Shown: positions 1 through 8,971 of the stretch, piece after piece
Layout: the number at the start of each line of letters is the position of its first letter
How positions within the stretch are numbered: the stretch's first letter is position 1
From: Ruegeria lacuscaerulensis
GTDB lineage: Bacteria; Pseudomonadota; Alphaproteobacteria; Rhodobacterales; Rhodobacteraceae
Assembly: GCF_013033355.1 (NCBI RefSeq)
Contig: NZ_WQDY01000006.1
Span: 1 to 64,000 of the forward strand
Direction: 5' to 3'
Length of the DNA: 64,000 nt
Notes under the pieces: model-generated
Database searches by the model: none
Told to the model about the DNA's origin: nothing
The model's input: only the letters and a program-made list of their open reading frames with translations
Program-made: the position numbers and the translations under genes

Positions 1-105
1 TCCACCATCCTTTTAAACTGTGATTACCCGCCCCCGATGACCGCGGCACCCGAAAGATGGGTTGCCACATACATCATAAATGGGAGCGGGCGGACTCGCC
101 TTCGG

Positions 106-1608
106 TTACATCTGCTCGGGCAAAAGCGCGACAGGAATATCCTGATAGCAGACCGGACGCAGGAAGCGACGGATCGACAGCGTGCCCACAGAAGTTGCAC
201 CAAAATTGGTCGACGCGGGGTAGGGGCCACCATGCACCATGGTATCACACACCTCGACCCCGGTAGGGAAGCTGTTGGCCAGCAGACGCCCTGCTTTACG
301 CTCTAGCAACGGCAGCAACGCCTGTGCGTCGGCCGTATCACCCGCGTCCAAATGCAGGGTACAAGTCAACTGACCTTCGATGGCGCGCGCCACCTGCAGC
401 ATCTGGTCGGCATCGCGAACACGTACAACTATACCCAGAGGGCCAAAGACCTCTTCCTGCAGCTTGTGGTCGGCCAGCCAATCGTCGCCCGAGACGGTAA
501 ACAGATAGGGTGCCGCGTCGCGGGTTTCGCAACTGGTGCCAATGATCTGAGTCACGCCGGTGCCGGACGCAACGCGCGATACGCCATCGCGATACGCGGC
601 GGCAATCCCGTCGGTCAGCATGGTCTGGTTGGCAACAGCGGACAGGCCGGTTTCAGCCGCCGATTGGAACGCATCCGCGTCCGGCCCGTCGATCACAACG
701 GCAATACCCGGATTGGTGCAGAACTGCCCCGCACCCATGGTCAGTGAACCCGACCAACCCGTCCCGATCTCGGCCCCGCGCGCAGCGGCGGCCTGAGGCA
801 GGATGAACATCGGATTGACCGAGCCCAGCTCACCAAAGAAAGGGATCGGCTCATCGCGTTGCGCGCACAGGTCGAATAGGGCACGACCACCGCCAAGGCT
901 GCCGGTAAAACCCACGGCCCGGATTAGAGGGTGCTGCACCAAACGAGTGCCCACATCGCGCTTACCGCCTTGAACCAGCGAGAACACACCCGGATGCACA
1001 CCGGTCGCCTTGATCGCGGCATCAATGGCCTGCGCCACGATCTCACCCGTGCCGGGGTGCGCCGAATGGCCCTTGACCACCACCGGACAACCCGCGGCCA
1101 GCGCCGCAGCGGTATCCCCACCCGCGACCGAGAACGCCAGCGGGAAATTCGATGCGCCGAACACGGCGACGGGGCCCAGCGGGCGTTGGATCATCTTCAG
1201 ATCGGGGCGGGGCAGGGGCGCGCGGTCCGGCATAGCCGGGTCGTGGCGCAGGTCCAGATAGTCGCCCTTTTCGATATGATCTGCGAACAGGCGCAGCTGG
1301 CCGACGGTGCGGCCACGCTCACCCTGCAGACGCGCCTCGGGCAGGCCGGTTTCTTGCGTTCCGATTTCGGTGATGGCATCGCCGCGGGCGTCGATCTCAT
1401 CAGCGATTTTGCGCAGCAACGCGGCGCGATCCGCACGCGAAGACCAACCAAAGCTGGCAAATGCCTCTTCAGCGGCTTCGACGGCTGCATCAACCAACGC
1501 AGGCGTGCCCACGCAAAAGTCGTGGCTGGGCCCGTGCGCCGGTTCCGAGGTAAAAGGAGCGTCGGTCGCGACCCATTCGCCCGCGATCAGGTGTTTTCCG
1601 GTCAACAT
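106..1608 (-). CDS. Alpha-ketoglutaric semialdehyde dehydrogenase (aldehyde dehydrogenase family)
   Basis: Probably oxidises 2-oxoglutarate semialdehyde (2,5-dioxopentanoate) to 2-oxoglutarate with NAD(P)+ in the cytoplasm. The product is about 500 residues, the normal ALDH length. Visible motifs are the N-terminal ALDH fold, the FGASNFPLAF stretch with the active-site Asn near 154, the general-base Glu near 260 (FFGELGSVNP) and the nucleophilic Cys near 297 (GAGQFCTNPG). I chose the ATG at 1608, which has an AAGGA about ten bases upstream; an in-frame TTG at 1614 is the alternative. It is the last gene of the leftward sugar-acid operon, 13 bases after the FAH-family gene. That position fits the final step of non-phosphorylating pentose oxidation. 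The same activity is also needed by the hydroxyproline locus at 39722-43874. Substrate assignment is by family resemblance and context. Confidence 0.85.
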   Translation of the reverse strand: MLTGKHLIAGEWVATDAPFTSEPAHGPSHDFCVGTPALVDAAVEAAEEAFASFGWSSRADRAALLRKIADEIDARGDAITEIGTQETGLPEARLQGERGRTVGQLRLFADHIEKGDYLDLRHDPAMPDRAPLPRPDLKMIQRPLGPVAVFGASNFPLAFSVAGGDTAAALAAGCPVVVKGHSAHPGTGEIVAQAIDAAIKATGVHPGVFSLVQGGKRDVGTRLVQHPLIRAVGFTGSLGGGRALFDLCAQRDEPIPFFGELGSVNPMFILPQAAAARGAEIGTGWSGSLTMGAGQFCTNPGIAVVIDGPDADAFQSAAETGLSAVANQTMLTDGIAAAYRDGVSRVASGTGVTQIIGTSCETRDAAPYLFTVSGDDWLADHKLQEEVFGPLGIVVRVRDADQMLQVARAIEGQLTCTLHLDAGDTADAQALLPLLERKAGRLLANSFPTGVEVCDTMVHGGPYPASTNFGATSVGTLSIRRFLRPVCYQDIPVALLPEQM

Positions 1609-1621
1609 GTTCAAATTTTCC

Positions 1622-2734
1622 TTAAATCAGCCCGCGTTGGGCCAGGTTTCGCATCAGATGAGACGCCCCGAACGTCCATTCCGGGCATTCCGTCGACAGG
1701 CGCACCGTATTGGTCAGAGCGCCCAGTTTGTCGTTTGCAATCGTGACAGCGTCACCGATCTTGTGAGTGAACCCGCCACCCGGAGTGTCACGATCCTGCG
1801 TCGGAGCGAAAAGCGTTCCGAGGAACAGCATGAACCCGTCCGGATATTGGTGATGACGCCCGACGGTTTGCTTCACCAGATCCGCGGGATCACGGCTGAT
1901 TTGGGACATCGACGAATTTCCGTTCAGCACAAACCCATCCGGGCCGGTTACAGTCAGGGTCAATTCGGCATTGCGCACGTCGTCCAGATCAAAGTTGTCG
2001 TCGAACAGGCGGATCATGGGTCCGATGGCGCAAGAGGCGTTGTTGTCCTTGGCTTTGCTCAGCAGCAAGGCTGAGCGCCCCTCAACGTCGCGCAAGTTCA
2101 CATCATTGCCCAGCGTCGCCCCCTTGATTTCACCCTTGGACGTCACAGCCAGCACGACTTCGGGCTCGGGGTTGTTCCACGTCGAAATTGGGTGGAGCCC
2201 AACATCCGCACCGAATCCAACCGAGGACAGTACCTGCGCCTTGGAAAACACTTCGGCGTCTGGCCCGATGCCAACTTCCAGATACTGGCTCCACAGACCT
2301 TCCGAGATAAGCGCCGCCTTTACCTGTGCCGCATCTTCCGAACCGGGCACGATATTGGACAGGCTGTCACCAATACGGGCACCAATGCGCTTGCGGATGG
2401 CTTCGGCCTTGGCCGGGTCGCCGGCTGCCTGCTCTTCGATGACACGTTCAACCATAGAGCCGGCGAACGTGACACCACAGGCTTTCACCGCCTGCAGGTC
2501 ACAAGGCGCCAGCCATTGATGTTCCCCATCTAGCGGCCCGAGCGTCTCGCCCGAAGCCGAGCGCACGTACCCCGCGGCATCGTCCATTTCGAGGATGTCG
2601 CGCACGGTCGGTGCAGTTTTCGAGGTGATGTCGACAACCTGACCATCGCGCAGGGTTACGACAGCAGGGCCAACACCGGGGCGTTCAACACGCCCGAGCC
2701 ACAGCCCGTCTGAATCCAGTTTAGGAGAAGTCAT
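1622..2734 (-). CDS. Fumarylacetoacetate hydrolase (FAH)-superfamily sugar-acid dehydratase or hydrolase
   Basis: Cytoplasmic FAH-fold enzyme of 370 residues. The C-terminal half has the family's metal-binding region, with an acidic E-x-E element in NNPEPEVVLAV followed by GNDVNLRDVEG. The ATG at 2734 was chosen because the longer reading (to 2785) would overlap deep into the upstream lactonase; the gap to that gene is one base. In sugar-acid operons such enzymes act as 2-keto-3-deoxypentonate dehydratases giving 2-oxoglutarate semialdehyde (as in archaeal KdaD), or as 2,4-diketo-3-deoxy-acid hydrolases. The neighbouring semialdehyde dehydrogenase favours the dehydratase reading, for example on 2-keto-3-deoxy-D-arabinonate. 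The choice between the two activities is inference. Confidence 0.8.
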   Translation of the reverse strand: MTSPKLDSDGLWLGRVERPGVGPAVVTLRDGQVVDITSKTAPTVRDILEMDDAAGYVRSASGETLGPLDGEHQWLAPCDLQAVKACGVTFAGSMVERVIEEQAAGDPAKAEAIRKRIGARIGDSLSNIVPGSEDAAQVKAALISEGLWSQYLEVGIGPDAEVFSKAQVLSSVGFGADVGLHPISTWNNPEPEVVLAVTSKGEIKGATLGNDVNLRDVEGRSALLLSKAKDNNASCAIGPMIRLFDDNFDLDDVRNAELTLTVTGPDGFVLNGNSSMSQISRDPADLVKQTVGRHHQYPDGFMLFLGTLFAPTQDRDTPGGGFTHKIGDAVTIANDKLGALTNTVRLSTECPEWTFGASHLMRNLAQRGLI

Positions 2735-2735
2735 T

Positions 2736-3566
2736 TCAGTCCCTGAGGTTATAGGCACGGGCGGCATTACCGCCCAGAACCGCATTGCGTTCGTTTTCCG
2801 AGAGATCGCTCAGAAGTGTGTCGGTGGTGTCCAACCAGCGCTGATATGTGCTTGCCAAGGTACAAACTGGCCAGTCGCTGCCCCAGATCAGGCGTTCCGG
2901 GCCGAACGTGTCCAAGAGGTGCTGGACATACGGGCGCAAGTCGTCAGTGCTCCAATCCGCAGCTGCTTCGGTCACAAGGCCGGACAATTTGCAATAGACC
3001 GAGGTTTCCTGCGCCAAGGTCGCCATATCCTGAGCCCATCCGTCGATCACACCATCGCTTATCAAAGGCTTTGAGCCGTGGTCGATGACCACGCGCATCT
3101 CGGGATGGCGCGCCAGCAACTGACGCAGAGGGGCCAGATGTTGGGGCAAAGTCAGTGCGTCAAATGTCAGGTCGTTCTGCTGAATGGCCAAAAACGCAGC
3201 AGACAATGCGTCGTCCAACATCCAAATGGGATCAGCTATGTCCTGAATCATCGGCCGCAAACCGACAAGCGCCGGATGCGCGGACAGCGCCTTGATCTGA
3301 TCGGCCACGTCCTCCGCTTCGAAGTCGACCCACCCGACTACCCCTTTGACAAAAGGCGTGTGGTCCGCCAGAGACAACATATATTCCGTCTCGGCCACAG
3401 TCGGCGCCGCCTGTACAAGAACGGTCCCCTCGATCCCAGCCGCTTCGATCAAAGGGGCTAGGTCTGACGGACCAAAGTCCCGACAAATCGCGGCCAGTTC
3501 CGAAGTGAGCCAACCATAATCGCCCCGAGCCAAAGCCCAGAAATGCTGGTGCGCGTCGATCTTCAT
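2736..3566 (-). CDS. Amidohydrolase-family sugar lactonase (L-fuconolactonase type)
   Basis: Product of 276 residues from the amidohydrolase superfamily (TIM barrel). It opens with the metal-binding MKIDAHQHFW signature, and near the C-terminus has RLIWGSDWPVC, the typical segment with the conserved Asp. This subgroup hydrolyses sugar 1,4- or 1,5-lactones such as L-fucono- or L-rhamnono-lactone to the aldonate. Here it would act after the aldose dehydrogenase at 3981-5033. The ATG overlaps the FucU stop codon (ATGA), which indicates translational coupling. Family assignment is firm; the exact lactone is inferred from the FucU and aldose dehydrogenase neighbours. Confidence 0.85.
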   Translation of the reverse strand: MKIDAHQHFWALARGDYGWLTSELAAICRDFGPSDLAPLIEAAGIEGTVLVQAAPTVAETEYMLSLADHTPFVKGVVGWVDFEAEDVADQIKALSAHPALVGLRPMIQDIADPIWMLDDALSAAFLAIQQNDLTFDALTLPQHLAPLRQLLARHPEMRVVIDHGSKPLISDGVIDGWAQDMATLAQETSVYCKLSGLVTEAAADWSTDDLRPYVQHLLDTFGPERLIWGSDWPVCTLASTYQRWLDTTDTLLSDLSENERNAVLGGNAARAYNLRD

Positions 3567-3991
3567 CCAATCACACCCTTTTTCAGGATGATGTTGCCAT
3601 ACAACCTGCGCTCACCTGTCTGAACAACGGCAAAAGCTGTTGCGGCGCGATCATAGAACGCGAAGCGTTCAAGACCCTGCACCACTGCCGGGTTGTCTGC
3701 CGTTTCATTGATGATCTGCTGAAAATCCGCGACCGCCTCTGGCACAGCATCGGGGTCTCCGACCACCTGCATCGTCAGTGCTGGGTCCGGCACAAAATTG
3801 TCCAGTGGCATCACCGACAAAACTGCGCGCAGGATCTCACTGACCGACGATCCGTCGGCCCGAATGCAGAGCGTTCCTGTACTCGTTCCCGGAAAATTGG
3901 CGTCCGCGATCACGATTTCATCGCCATGGCCCATCGCACGCAAGGTGTGCAGCAATTCGGGTGACAGGATCGGGTCGATGTCACGCAGCAT
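3563..3991 (-). CDS. fucU: RbsD/FucU-family sugar mutarotase
   Basis: Small protein of 142 residues of the RbsD/FucU family, which interconverts anomers of free sugars (L-fucose for FucU, D-ribose for RbsD). The start MLRDIDPILSPELL and the GHGDEIVIADANFP segment are the family hallmark, including the catalytic-region His and Asp. I chose the ATG at 3991 because it matches the family N-terminus; a longer reading to 4018 adds nine unlikely residues. It overlaps the upstream aldo/keto reductase by 11 bases and the downstream lactonase by four. Supplying the right anomer to an aldose 1-dehydrogenase fits the operon well. Confidence 0.88.
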   Translation of the reverse strand: MLRDIDPILSPELLHTLRAMGHGDEIVIADANFPGTSTGTLCIRADGSSVSEILRAVLSVMPLDNFVPDPALTMQVVGDPDAVPEAVADFQQIINETADNPAVVQGLERFAFYDRAATAFAVVQTGERRLYGNIILKKGVIG

Positions 3992-5033
3992 CGGCGGCCT
4001 CCGAAGGAAGCGGGGCATCAGGCCGGATCAGCCCTTCGCCCCGCAGGTCGGACCAAAGGCCGGCAGGAATCTCGCGATCTAACAACGCGACATTGGCCTG
4101 CACCTCTGCGGCGTTTACCGCGCCCGGGATCACAGTTTTGACGGACGGATGCCCCAACACGAACTGTAATGCCGCCGCGATCAGAGGTGTCTTGTGCGCC
4201 TGACATAAAGCTTCGATGTTGCGGACGCGCTGCAAAATCTCCTCTGGCGCATCATCGTAGTTGTATTTTGCGCCCGGCACTGCACCGGTTGCCAGAATCC
4301 CCGAATTGTAGGGACCGCCCAGGATAATTCCTACGTCACGCTTTTCACAAAGCGGCAAAAAGCTGTCCAGCGCCTCTTGTTCCAACAGGGTGTAGCGCCC
4401 CGCCAGAAGGAAGCCATCGAAATCGCCCAGACCAAGTAGTTTTTCGCAAACTTGCCATTCGTTCACGCCCGCTCCGATGGCTGCGATTTCACCGGCGTCA
4501 CGCAGCTCTACCAGCGCTTTGTAGCCGCCGCCGTCAAACAGCTCGCGCACCTTGGCATCGGACAGCTCCTGACTGCCCTGGCTGAAAACGCAGACGTCAT
4601 GGATCAGCAGAATATCCGCGTTGGCCACCCCGATCCGTTCGCGGCTGGCCTCGTAGGAACGCATCACTCCGTCATAGGTATAGTCAAATACGATCCGCTT
4701 TTGCGGCACGTCAACAAAAGCCTCAGGGGTCACTTCATGCGGTTCACAATCCAGCAGAAGTCGCCCGATCTTGGTCGACAGCTGGATATTTTCGCGTCCA
4801 AAGCGGGCGATTGCTTCGCCAAAGCGTTGCTCGGAGCGTCCAAGCCCGTATTGCGGTGCAGTATCAAAAAAGCGGATACCCGCATCATAGGCCGCCTGCA
4901 GGGCCGCTTGGGCGTCTTCGTCGGAAACCTTACGATAGAGGTTCCCCAATGGTGCGCCACCGAAACCCATGCGGGTCAATGGTACAGGGCGCGCCGTGCG
5001 GTTGTTCAGTAATTCTGTAGTTGAAGCGGTCAT
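3981..5033 (-). CDS. Aldo/keto reductase, L-fucose / D-threo-aldose 1-dehydrogenase type
   Basis: Product of 350 residues with an aldo/keto reductase barrel. The N-terminal GFGGAPLGNL, then the GIRFFDTAPQYGLGRSE block, carries the catalytic Asp and Tyr, and IQLSTKIGR supplies the Lys. AKRs of this type oxidise C1 of L-fucose, D-arabinose or L-galactose to the lactone with NAD(P)+. It overlaps the GntR gene by four bases upstream and fucU by 11 downstream, so it is the first enzyme of the operon. L-fucose and D-arabinose share the relevant stereocentres, so both are plausible substrates. A pyridoxal dehydrogenase is a less likely alternative given the lactonase and mutarotase beside it. Confidence 0.82.
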   Translation of the reverse strand: MTASTTELLNNRTARPVPLTRMGFGGAPLGNLYRKVSDEDAQAALQAAYDAGIRFFDTAPQYGLGRSEQRFGEAIARFGRENIQLSTKIGRLLLDCEPHEVTPEAFVDVPQKRIVFDYTYDGVMRSYEASRERIGVANADILLIHDVCVFSQGSQELSDAKVRELFDGGGYKALVELRDAGEIAAIGAGVNEWQVCEKLLGLGDFDGFLLAGRYTLLEQEALDSFLPLCEKRDVGIILGGPYNSGILATGAVPGAKYNYDDAPEEILQRVRNIEALCQAHKTPLIAAALQFVLGHPSVKTVIPGAVNAAEVQANVALLDREIPAGLWSDLRGEGLIRPDAPLPSEAADAA

Positions 5034-5767
5034 CCTGCCTCTCGTTCGGTTTGGAGCGATAAGTTGAAAAGGTGGGGTTTTTCCTGACGCAAGACTTCGA
5101 TCCGAGGCATGAGCTGGCCCATATGGCGGCGCATGGCCTGCTGCGCCATGTCTTCATCGCGCTCTACTATTGCGTTGAATATCGACCGGTGCTCATCAAG
5201 CGTTTCAACGATCCGGCCTGGCGTCGGCAGCAGCAGCATACGTGCGCGGCTAACCTGAAGGGAAACGGTCTGCGCAACATCTGCCAAACGGTGGAAACCC
5301 GTGAAATCCATCAGCAGAGCATGAAATTCCTCATCGGCCTGATAAAAGCCCGAGATATCCTCATCCTCGACCAGAAGCTCTTGCAAACGCATGTTGCGAC
5401 TTAACCTGCGACGCTGATCCTCGGTTAGGTCGCGGGCGACTTTGGCAATTGTCGCCAATTCTAACGCTTCGCGCAGAAACATGCCTTCGCGTATCTCTGA
5501 CATCGAGAAATAAGAAACTCGGGTTCCGGATTGCGGAACGACGTCCACCAACCCTTCTGCATCCAGTCGCGCGATGGCTTCGGCAACCGGCGCGCGGGAC
5601 ACGCCAAGCCGTTCGCATATCGGCGCTTTCCTGAGGTTCGCTCCGGGCGCAAAGTCCAGAGACAGGATTGCGCGTTTGATAGACAAATAAACACGGTTGG
5701 CCAACGAACCTTCGGTCGATGAAATGTCACGCAAAAGCGTCGCGTCGATATCTTGTGGCTTATTCAT
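5030..5767 (-). CDS. GntR-family transcriptional regulator with FCD ligand domain
   Basis: Product of 245 residues. Residues about 20-90 form a GntR winged helix (LRKAPICERLGVSRAPVAEAI is the recognition region), followed by an all-helical FadR C-terminal domain with the usual His and Arg ligand or metal residues (for example DEEFHALLM and DEHRSIFNAI). It heads the leftward operon and overlaps the aldose dehydrogenase by four bases, so it is probably autoregulated. The 84-base gap to the divergent dehydratase gene holds a perfect palindrome that is the obvious operator. It likely represses both arms until a sugar acid intermediate is present; the effector is unknown. Confidence 0.88.
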   Translation of the reverse strand: MNKPQDIDATLLRDISSTEGSLANRVYLSIKRAILSLDFAPGANLRKAPICERLGVSRAPVAEAIARLDAEGLVDVVPQSGTRVSYFSMSEIREGMFLREALELATIAKVARDLTEDQRRRLSRNMRLQELLVEDEDISGFYQADEEFHALLMDFTGFHRLADVAQTVSLQVSRARMLLLPTPGRIVETLDEHRSIFNAIVERDEDMAQQAMRRHMGQLMPRIEVLRQEKPHLFNLSLQTEREAG

Positions 5768-5784
5768 GAAAGTTGATCTAGCAT

Positions 5785-5798
5785 ACTAACATGTTAGT
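5785..5798. promoter_or_regulatory. Candidate GntR operator (14-bp perfect palindrome)
   Basis: ACTAACATGTTAGT is a perfect inverted repeat in the gap between the divergent GntR gene and the UxaA-type dehydratase gene. It adjoins a TTGACA hexamer at 5798-5803 that could be the -35 box for the rightward operon, though the matching -10 is weak. Size and position suit an FCD-type GntR repressor. Binding is inferred. Confidence 0.6.
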
Positions 5799-5851
5799 TG
5801 ACAAGTATGTGATCGCAGTTTAGCAATCACTGGCAAGCAAGCAGGAAAACG

Positions 5852-7405
5852 ATGCAAGCAGATCAAGAAATAAAGGCTTTCACGCCCCCGACTCGCGATA
5901 CGGTGAAGCTGAGCCCCGATGACAATGTCGTTATCGCACTGCGTGAACTGCAAGCAGGCGAGCAGCCCAATGACGTGCCGGTTCCGTTGGTCTCTCAGAT
6001 TTCGCGAGGCCATAAAATCGCGGTTGCGCCAATTTCCAAAGGGCAGAACGTGATCCGCTATGGTCAGATCATTGGTCAGGCGAAATCGGATATTGCGCCC
6101 GGTGACCATATTCACGTCCACAACCTGGGCATGGGCGCGCATCAACAGGATTATGCCTACGCGTCCGCAAACTCCGCGTTACCCGCAATTGCGGAAGAGC
6201 GGACTTTTTTGGGCTACCACCGCGCGGATGGCAAAGTGGGAACACGGAATTACATCGGGATTCTGACCACGGTGAACTGCTCGGGCTCGGTTGCACGGTT
6301 CATCGCCGAGGCAGCCGAGAAATCCGGAATGCTTGACGAGTTTCCCAATGTAGACGGCGTGGTCCCGATTGTGCACGGCACAGGCTGCGGGATGTCCGGT
6401 AAGGATGAAGGGTACGCGACCTTGTTCCGCACTCTTGCGGGCTATGCGCAGCATCCTAACTTTGCGGGTATTCTTCTGATCGGTTTGGGATGCGAAGTTA
6501 TGCAGGTGGCCGATCTGGTGGGGGGTCGTCCGATCCGCCCCGATGGTGCTCTGCGCTATATGACTATTCAAAACGAAGGCGGAACGCGGCGCACGATTGA
6601 CCGAGGCTTGGCCGAGATCAAGGGTATTGCCGAACTTGCCAATCAAGTGACGCGCGAACCCGCGCCAATCAGCGAAATTACGGTAGGGATGCAATGCGGA
6701 GGCTCGGACGGGTATTCGGGCATCACTGCAAACCCTGCATTGGGATATGCATCCGACCTGCTGGTGCGTCACGGCGGAACGACAATCCTGTCGGAAACGT
6801 CCGAAGTATACGGCGCCGAGCATCTTTTGACTCGCCGCGCCGAAACGCCCGAAGTTGGCGCCAAGCTGATCGAGCGCATCCAGTGGTGGGAAGACTACAC
6901 CGAACGCAACGGCGGCGAGATGGACAACAATCCAAGCCCCGGCAACAAGCGCGGTGGACTGACAACCATCCTCGAGAAATCTCTGGGCGCGGTTGCCAAA
7001 GGCGGCACTGCTCCTATGCGGGACGTCTATAAGTTTGGCGAGATCGTGGACAAGAAGGGCTTTGTCTTCATGGACAGCCCAGGTTTCGACCCGTGTTCGG
7101 TGACGGGGCAGGTGGCCTCAGGCGCGAACCTGATCGTTTTCACCACCGGGCGGGGTTCGGTCTCGGGCTATCAGCCGACGCCTTGCGTCAAGCTGGCAAC
7201 GAACTCTGAGATGTACGCACGGATGGCCGACGATATGGACCTGAACTGCGGTGACATCGTCACCGATGGTGTCAGCATCGAGGCGAAAGGAGAAGAATTG
7301 TTCGAAATTCTGATCCGCGTTGCCTCAGGCGAGAAAACCAAAAGCGAAGAGCTTGGATTTGGGGGGGTCGAGTTTGTCCCCTGGCAGATCGGCGCGGTAA
7401 TGTAA
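5852..7405 (+). CDS. UxaA-family (altronate dehydratase-like) sugar-acid dehydratase
   Basis: Product of 517 residues. Roughly residues 15-90 form an SAF domain, and the remainder is the UxaA/GarD catalytic region with conserved Cys and Gly clusters (VHGTGCGMSG, LIGLGCEVMQ, MQCGGSDGYSG, GFDPCSVTGQ). Family members are iron-dependent dehydratases that turn aldonates or aldarates into 2-keto-3-deoxy acids. Within this locus the substrate is more likely L-fuconate or D-arabinonate than altronate, because no uronate isomerase or tagaturonate reductase is present. It is the first gene of the rightward operon and is followed after 39 bases by the importer. An AACGATG start with a purine-rich GGAAAA upstream supports 5852. 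Confidence 0.82.
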   Translation: MQADQEIKAFTPPTRDTVKLSPDDNVVIALRELQAGEQPNDVPVPLVSQISRGHKIAVAPISKGQNVIRYGQIIGQAKSDIAPGDHIHVHNLGMGAHQQDYAYASANSALPAIAEERTFLGYHRADGKVGTRNYIGILTTVNCSGSVARFIAEAAEKSGMLDEFPNVDGVVPIVHGTGCGMSGKDEGYATLFRTLAGYAQHPNFAGILLIGLGCEVMQVADLVGGRPIRPDGALRYMTIQNEGGTRRTIDRGLAEIKGIAELANQVTREPAPISEITVGMQCGGSDGYSGITANPALGYASDLLVRHGGTTILSETSEVYGAEHLLTRRAETPEVGAKLIERIQWWEDYTERNGGEMDNNPSPGNKRGGLTTILEKSLGAVAKGGTAPMRDVYKFGEIVDKKGFVFMDSPGFDPCSVTGQVASGANLIVFTTGRGSVSGYQPTPCVKLATNSEMYARMADDMDLNCGDIVTDGVSIEAKGEELFEILIRVASGEKTKSEELGFGGVEFVPWQIGAVM

Positions 7406-7444
7406 TTACGCACCCTGGGGGATGAGGGTAGCATGGGAGGGAAC

Positions 7445-8971
7445 ATGACAAAACTGGTCGACATGACGGGGATCGAAAAGTATTTCCCCGGCGTGCACGC
7501 GCTGAAAACGGTGCAGTTCGATCTGTTTTCGGGCGAGGTTCACGCACTTATGGGCGAGAACGGTGCCGGGAAAAGCACGCTGATGAAGATCCTGTCGGGG
7601 ATTTATCAGCGCGACGGTGGTGATCTGGTGATCGAAGGCAAGTCGGTCAGCCCGACCACGCCCGGCGAAGCGCAGGATCTGGGCATCGGTATCATCCATC
7701 AGGAACTGAGCCTGATGAATGATCTGACCGTAGCGCAGAACATCTTTATCGGTCGGGAGCCCCGCAAGAGCTTTGGTCGATTGGACGAGGCCGCGCTAAA
7801 CGCACAGACGGCCGAGATTTTCGCCTCGATGAACCTGTCGCTGGATCCAAAGACATTGGTAGGCAGCTTGACCATTGCGAAACAGCAGATGGTCGAGATT
7901 GCCAAGGCGCTGTCTTTCCGGTCCAAGGTTCTTATCATGGACGAACCCACAGCGGCCCTGAACGATGCCGAGATCGCCGAGCTGTTCGTAATCATTCGCC
8001 GCCTCAAGGCCGAAGGCGTGGGCATCGTCTATATCAGTCACAAAATGGACGAGCTTAAGCAAATCGCCGACCGCGTCACCGTGATGCGCGATGGCGAATA
8101 TGTGGGCACCGTAGGCGCGGCTGAGACACCAATCAGCCAGATCATCGCCATGATGGTGGGGCGTGAGGTGAACGAGAAACCTCTGGACGTGCCCGATCTT
8201 GGCGACGCCGAAGTTTCGCTTGAGGTGTCCGGTCTAAATCGCGGCAAAGAGATCAAGGATGTCAGCTTCTCGGTCCAGAAGGGCGAGATTCTTGGGTTCG
8301 CGGGCCTGATGGGGGCCGGTCGGACCGAGGTTGCGCGCGCGATCTTCGGCGCGGATGTGAAGGACAGCGGAACGATCCGCGTTCATGGCCAAGAGGTTTC
8401 GATCAAGTCGCCCAAGGATGCCGTGACTGCGGGCATCGGTTATCTGTCCGAGGACCGCAAACATTTCGGGCTGGCCACCGGCATGAACGTGCGCGACAAT
8501 ATCGCGCTGGCTTCGATGGATCTGTTCACCGGCACCGGAGGGGTGTTGAATGACGGTGAAATCAGCACCACGGCCAAGGGATATATCGCACAGCTGGGCA
8601 TTCGCACGCCCTCGGACGTGCAAGAGGTCCGACTGCTGTCAGGGGGCAATCAGCAAAAGGTTGTGATTGCAAAATGGCTGCTGCGCGATTGCGATATCCT
8701 GATCTTTGACGAACCCACGCGGGGCATCGACATCGGTGCGAAGTCCGAGATTTACAAGCTGCTCGAAGAACTCGCAGAGCAGGGCAAGACTATCATCGTG
8801 ATCTCGTCGGAACTACCCGAGATCATGCGCCTGAGCCATCGCATCGCTGTGATGTGCGAAGGCCGACTGACCGGCATTCTGCCCGGCGGAAAAGACACCA
8901 CTCAGGAAGACATCATGCATCTGGCCACCCAACGTGCGGCGGCGATGCAGGTAACGGGGGCACCACAATGA
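7445..8971 (+). CDS. Sugar ABC importer ATPase, RbsA/MglA type (two ATP-binding domains)
   Basis: Product of about 508 residues with two fused nucleotide-binding domains. The first has Walker [10 protein letters not shown] and Walker [12 protein letters not shown]. The second has the degenerate P-loop GLMGAGRTE usual for this family, then LSGGNQQKV and Walker [13 protein letters not shown]. It powers import of a monosaccharide by the permease and binding protein that follow. I prefer the ATG at 7445 (MTKLVDM), preceded by GGGAGG; an ATG at 7433 is possible. Its last bases overlap the permease start (ATGA). Context points to L-fucose or D-arabinose as cargo. Confidence 0.92.
   Translation: MTKLVDMTGIEKYFPGVHALKTVQFDLFSGEVHALMGENGAGKSTLMKILSGIYQRDGGDLVIEGKSVSPTTPGEAQDLGIGIIHQELSLMNDLTVAQNIFIGREPRKSFGRLDEAALNAQTAEIFASMNLSLDPKTLVGSLTIAKQQMVEIAKALSFRSKVLIMDEPTAALNDAEIAELFVIIRRLKAEGVGIVYISHKMDELKQIADRVTVMRDGEYVGTVGAAETPISQIIAMMVGREVNEKPLDVPDLGDAEVSLEVSGLNRGKEIKDVSFSVQKGEILGFAGLMGAGRTEVARAIFGADVKDSGTIRVHGQEVSIKSPKDAVTAGIGYLSEDRKHFGLATGMNVRDNIALASMDLFTGTGGVLNDGEISTTAKGYIAQLGIRTPSDVQEVRLLSGGNQQKVVIAKWLLRDCDILIFDEPTRGIDIGAKSEIYKLLEELAEQGKTIIVISSELPEIMRLSHRIAVMCEGRLTGILPGGKDTTQEDIMHLATQRAAAMQVTGAPQ

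Noticed and set aside
1..105. Possible start of another leftward gene at the window's left edge (ATG at 8-6).
   Set aside because: Only two codons are visible and the ribosome site is too close; not enough sequence to support a feature.
931..1746. Rightward open frame of 271 codons opposite the aldehyde dehydrogenase.
   Set aside because: Antisense to a gene with intact catalytic motifs; Arg/Gln/His-rich composition typical of a shadow frame.
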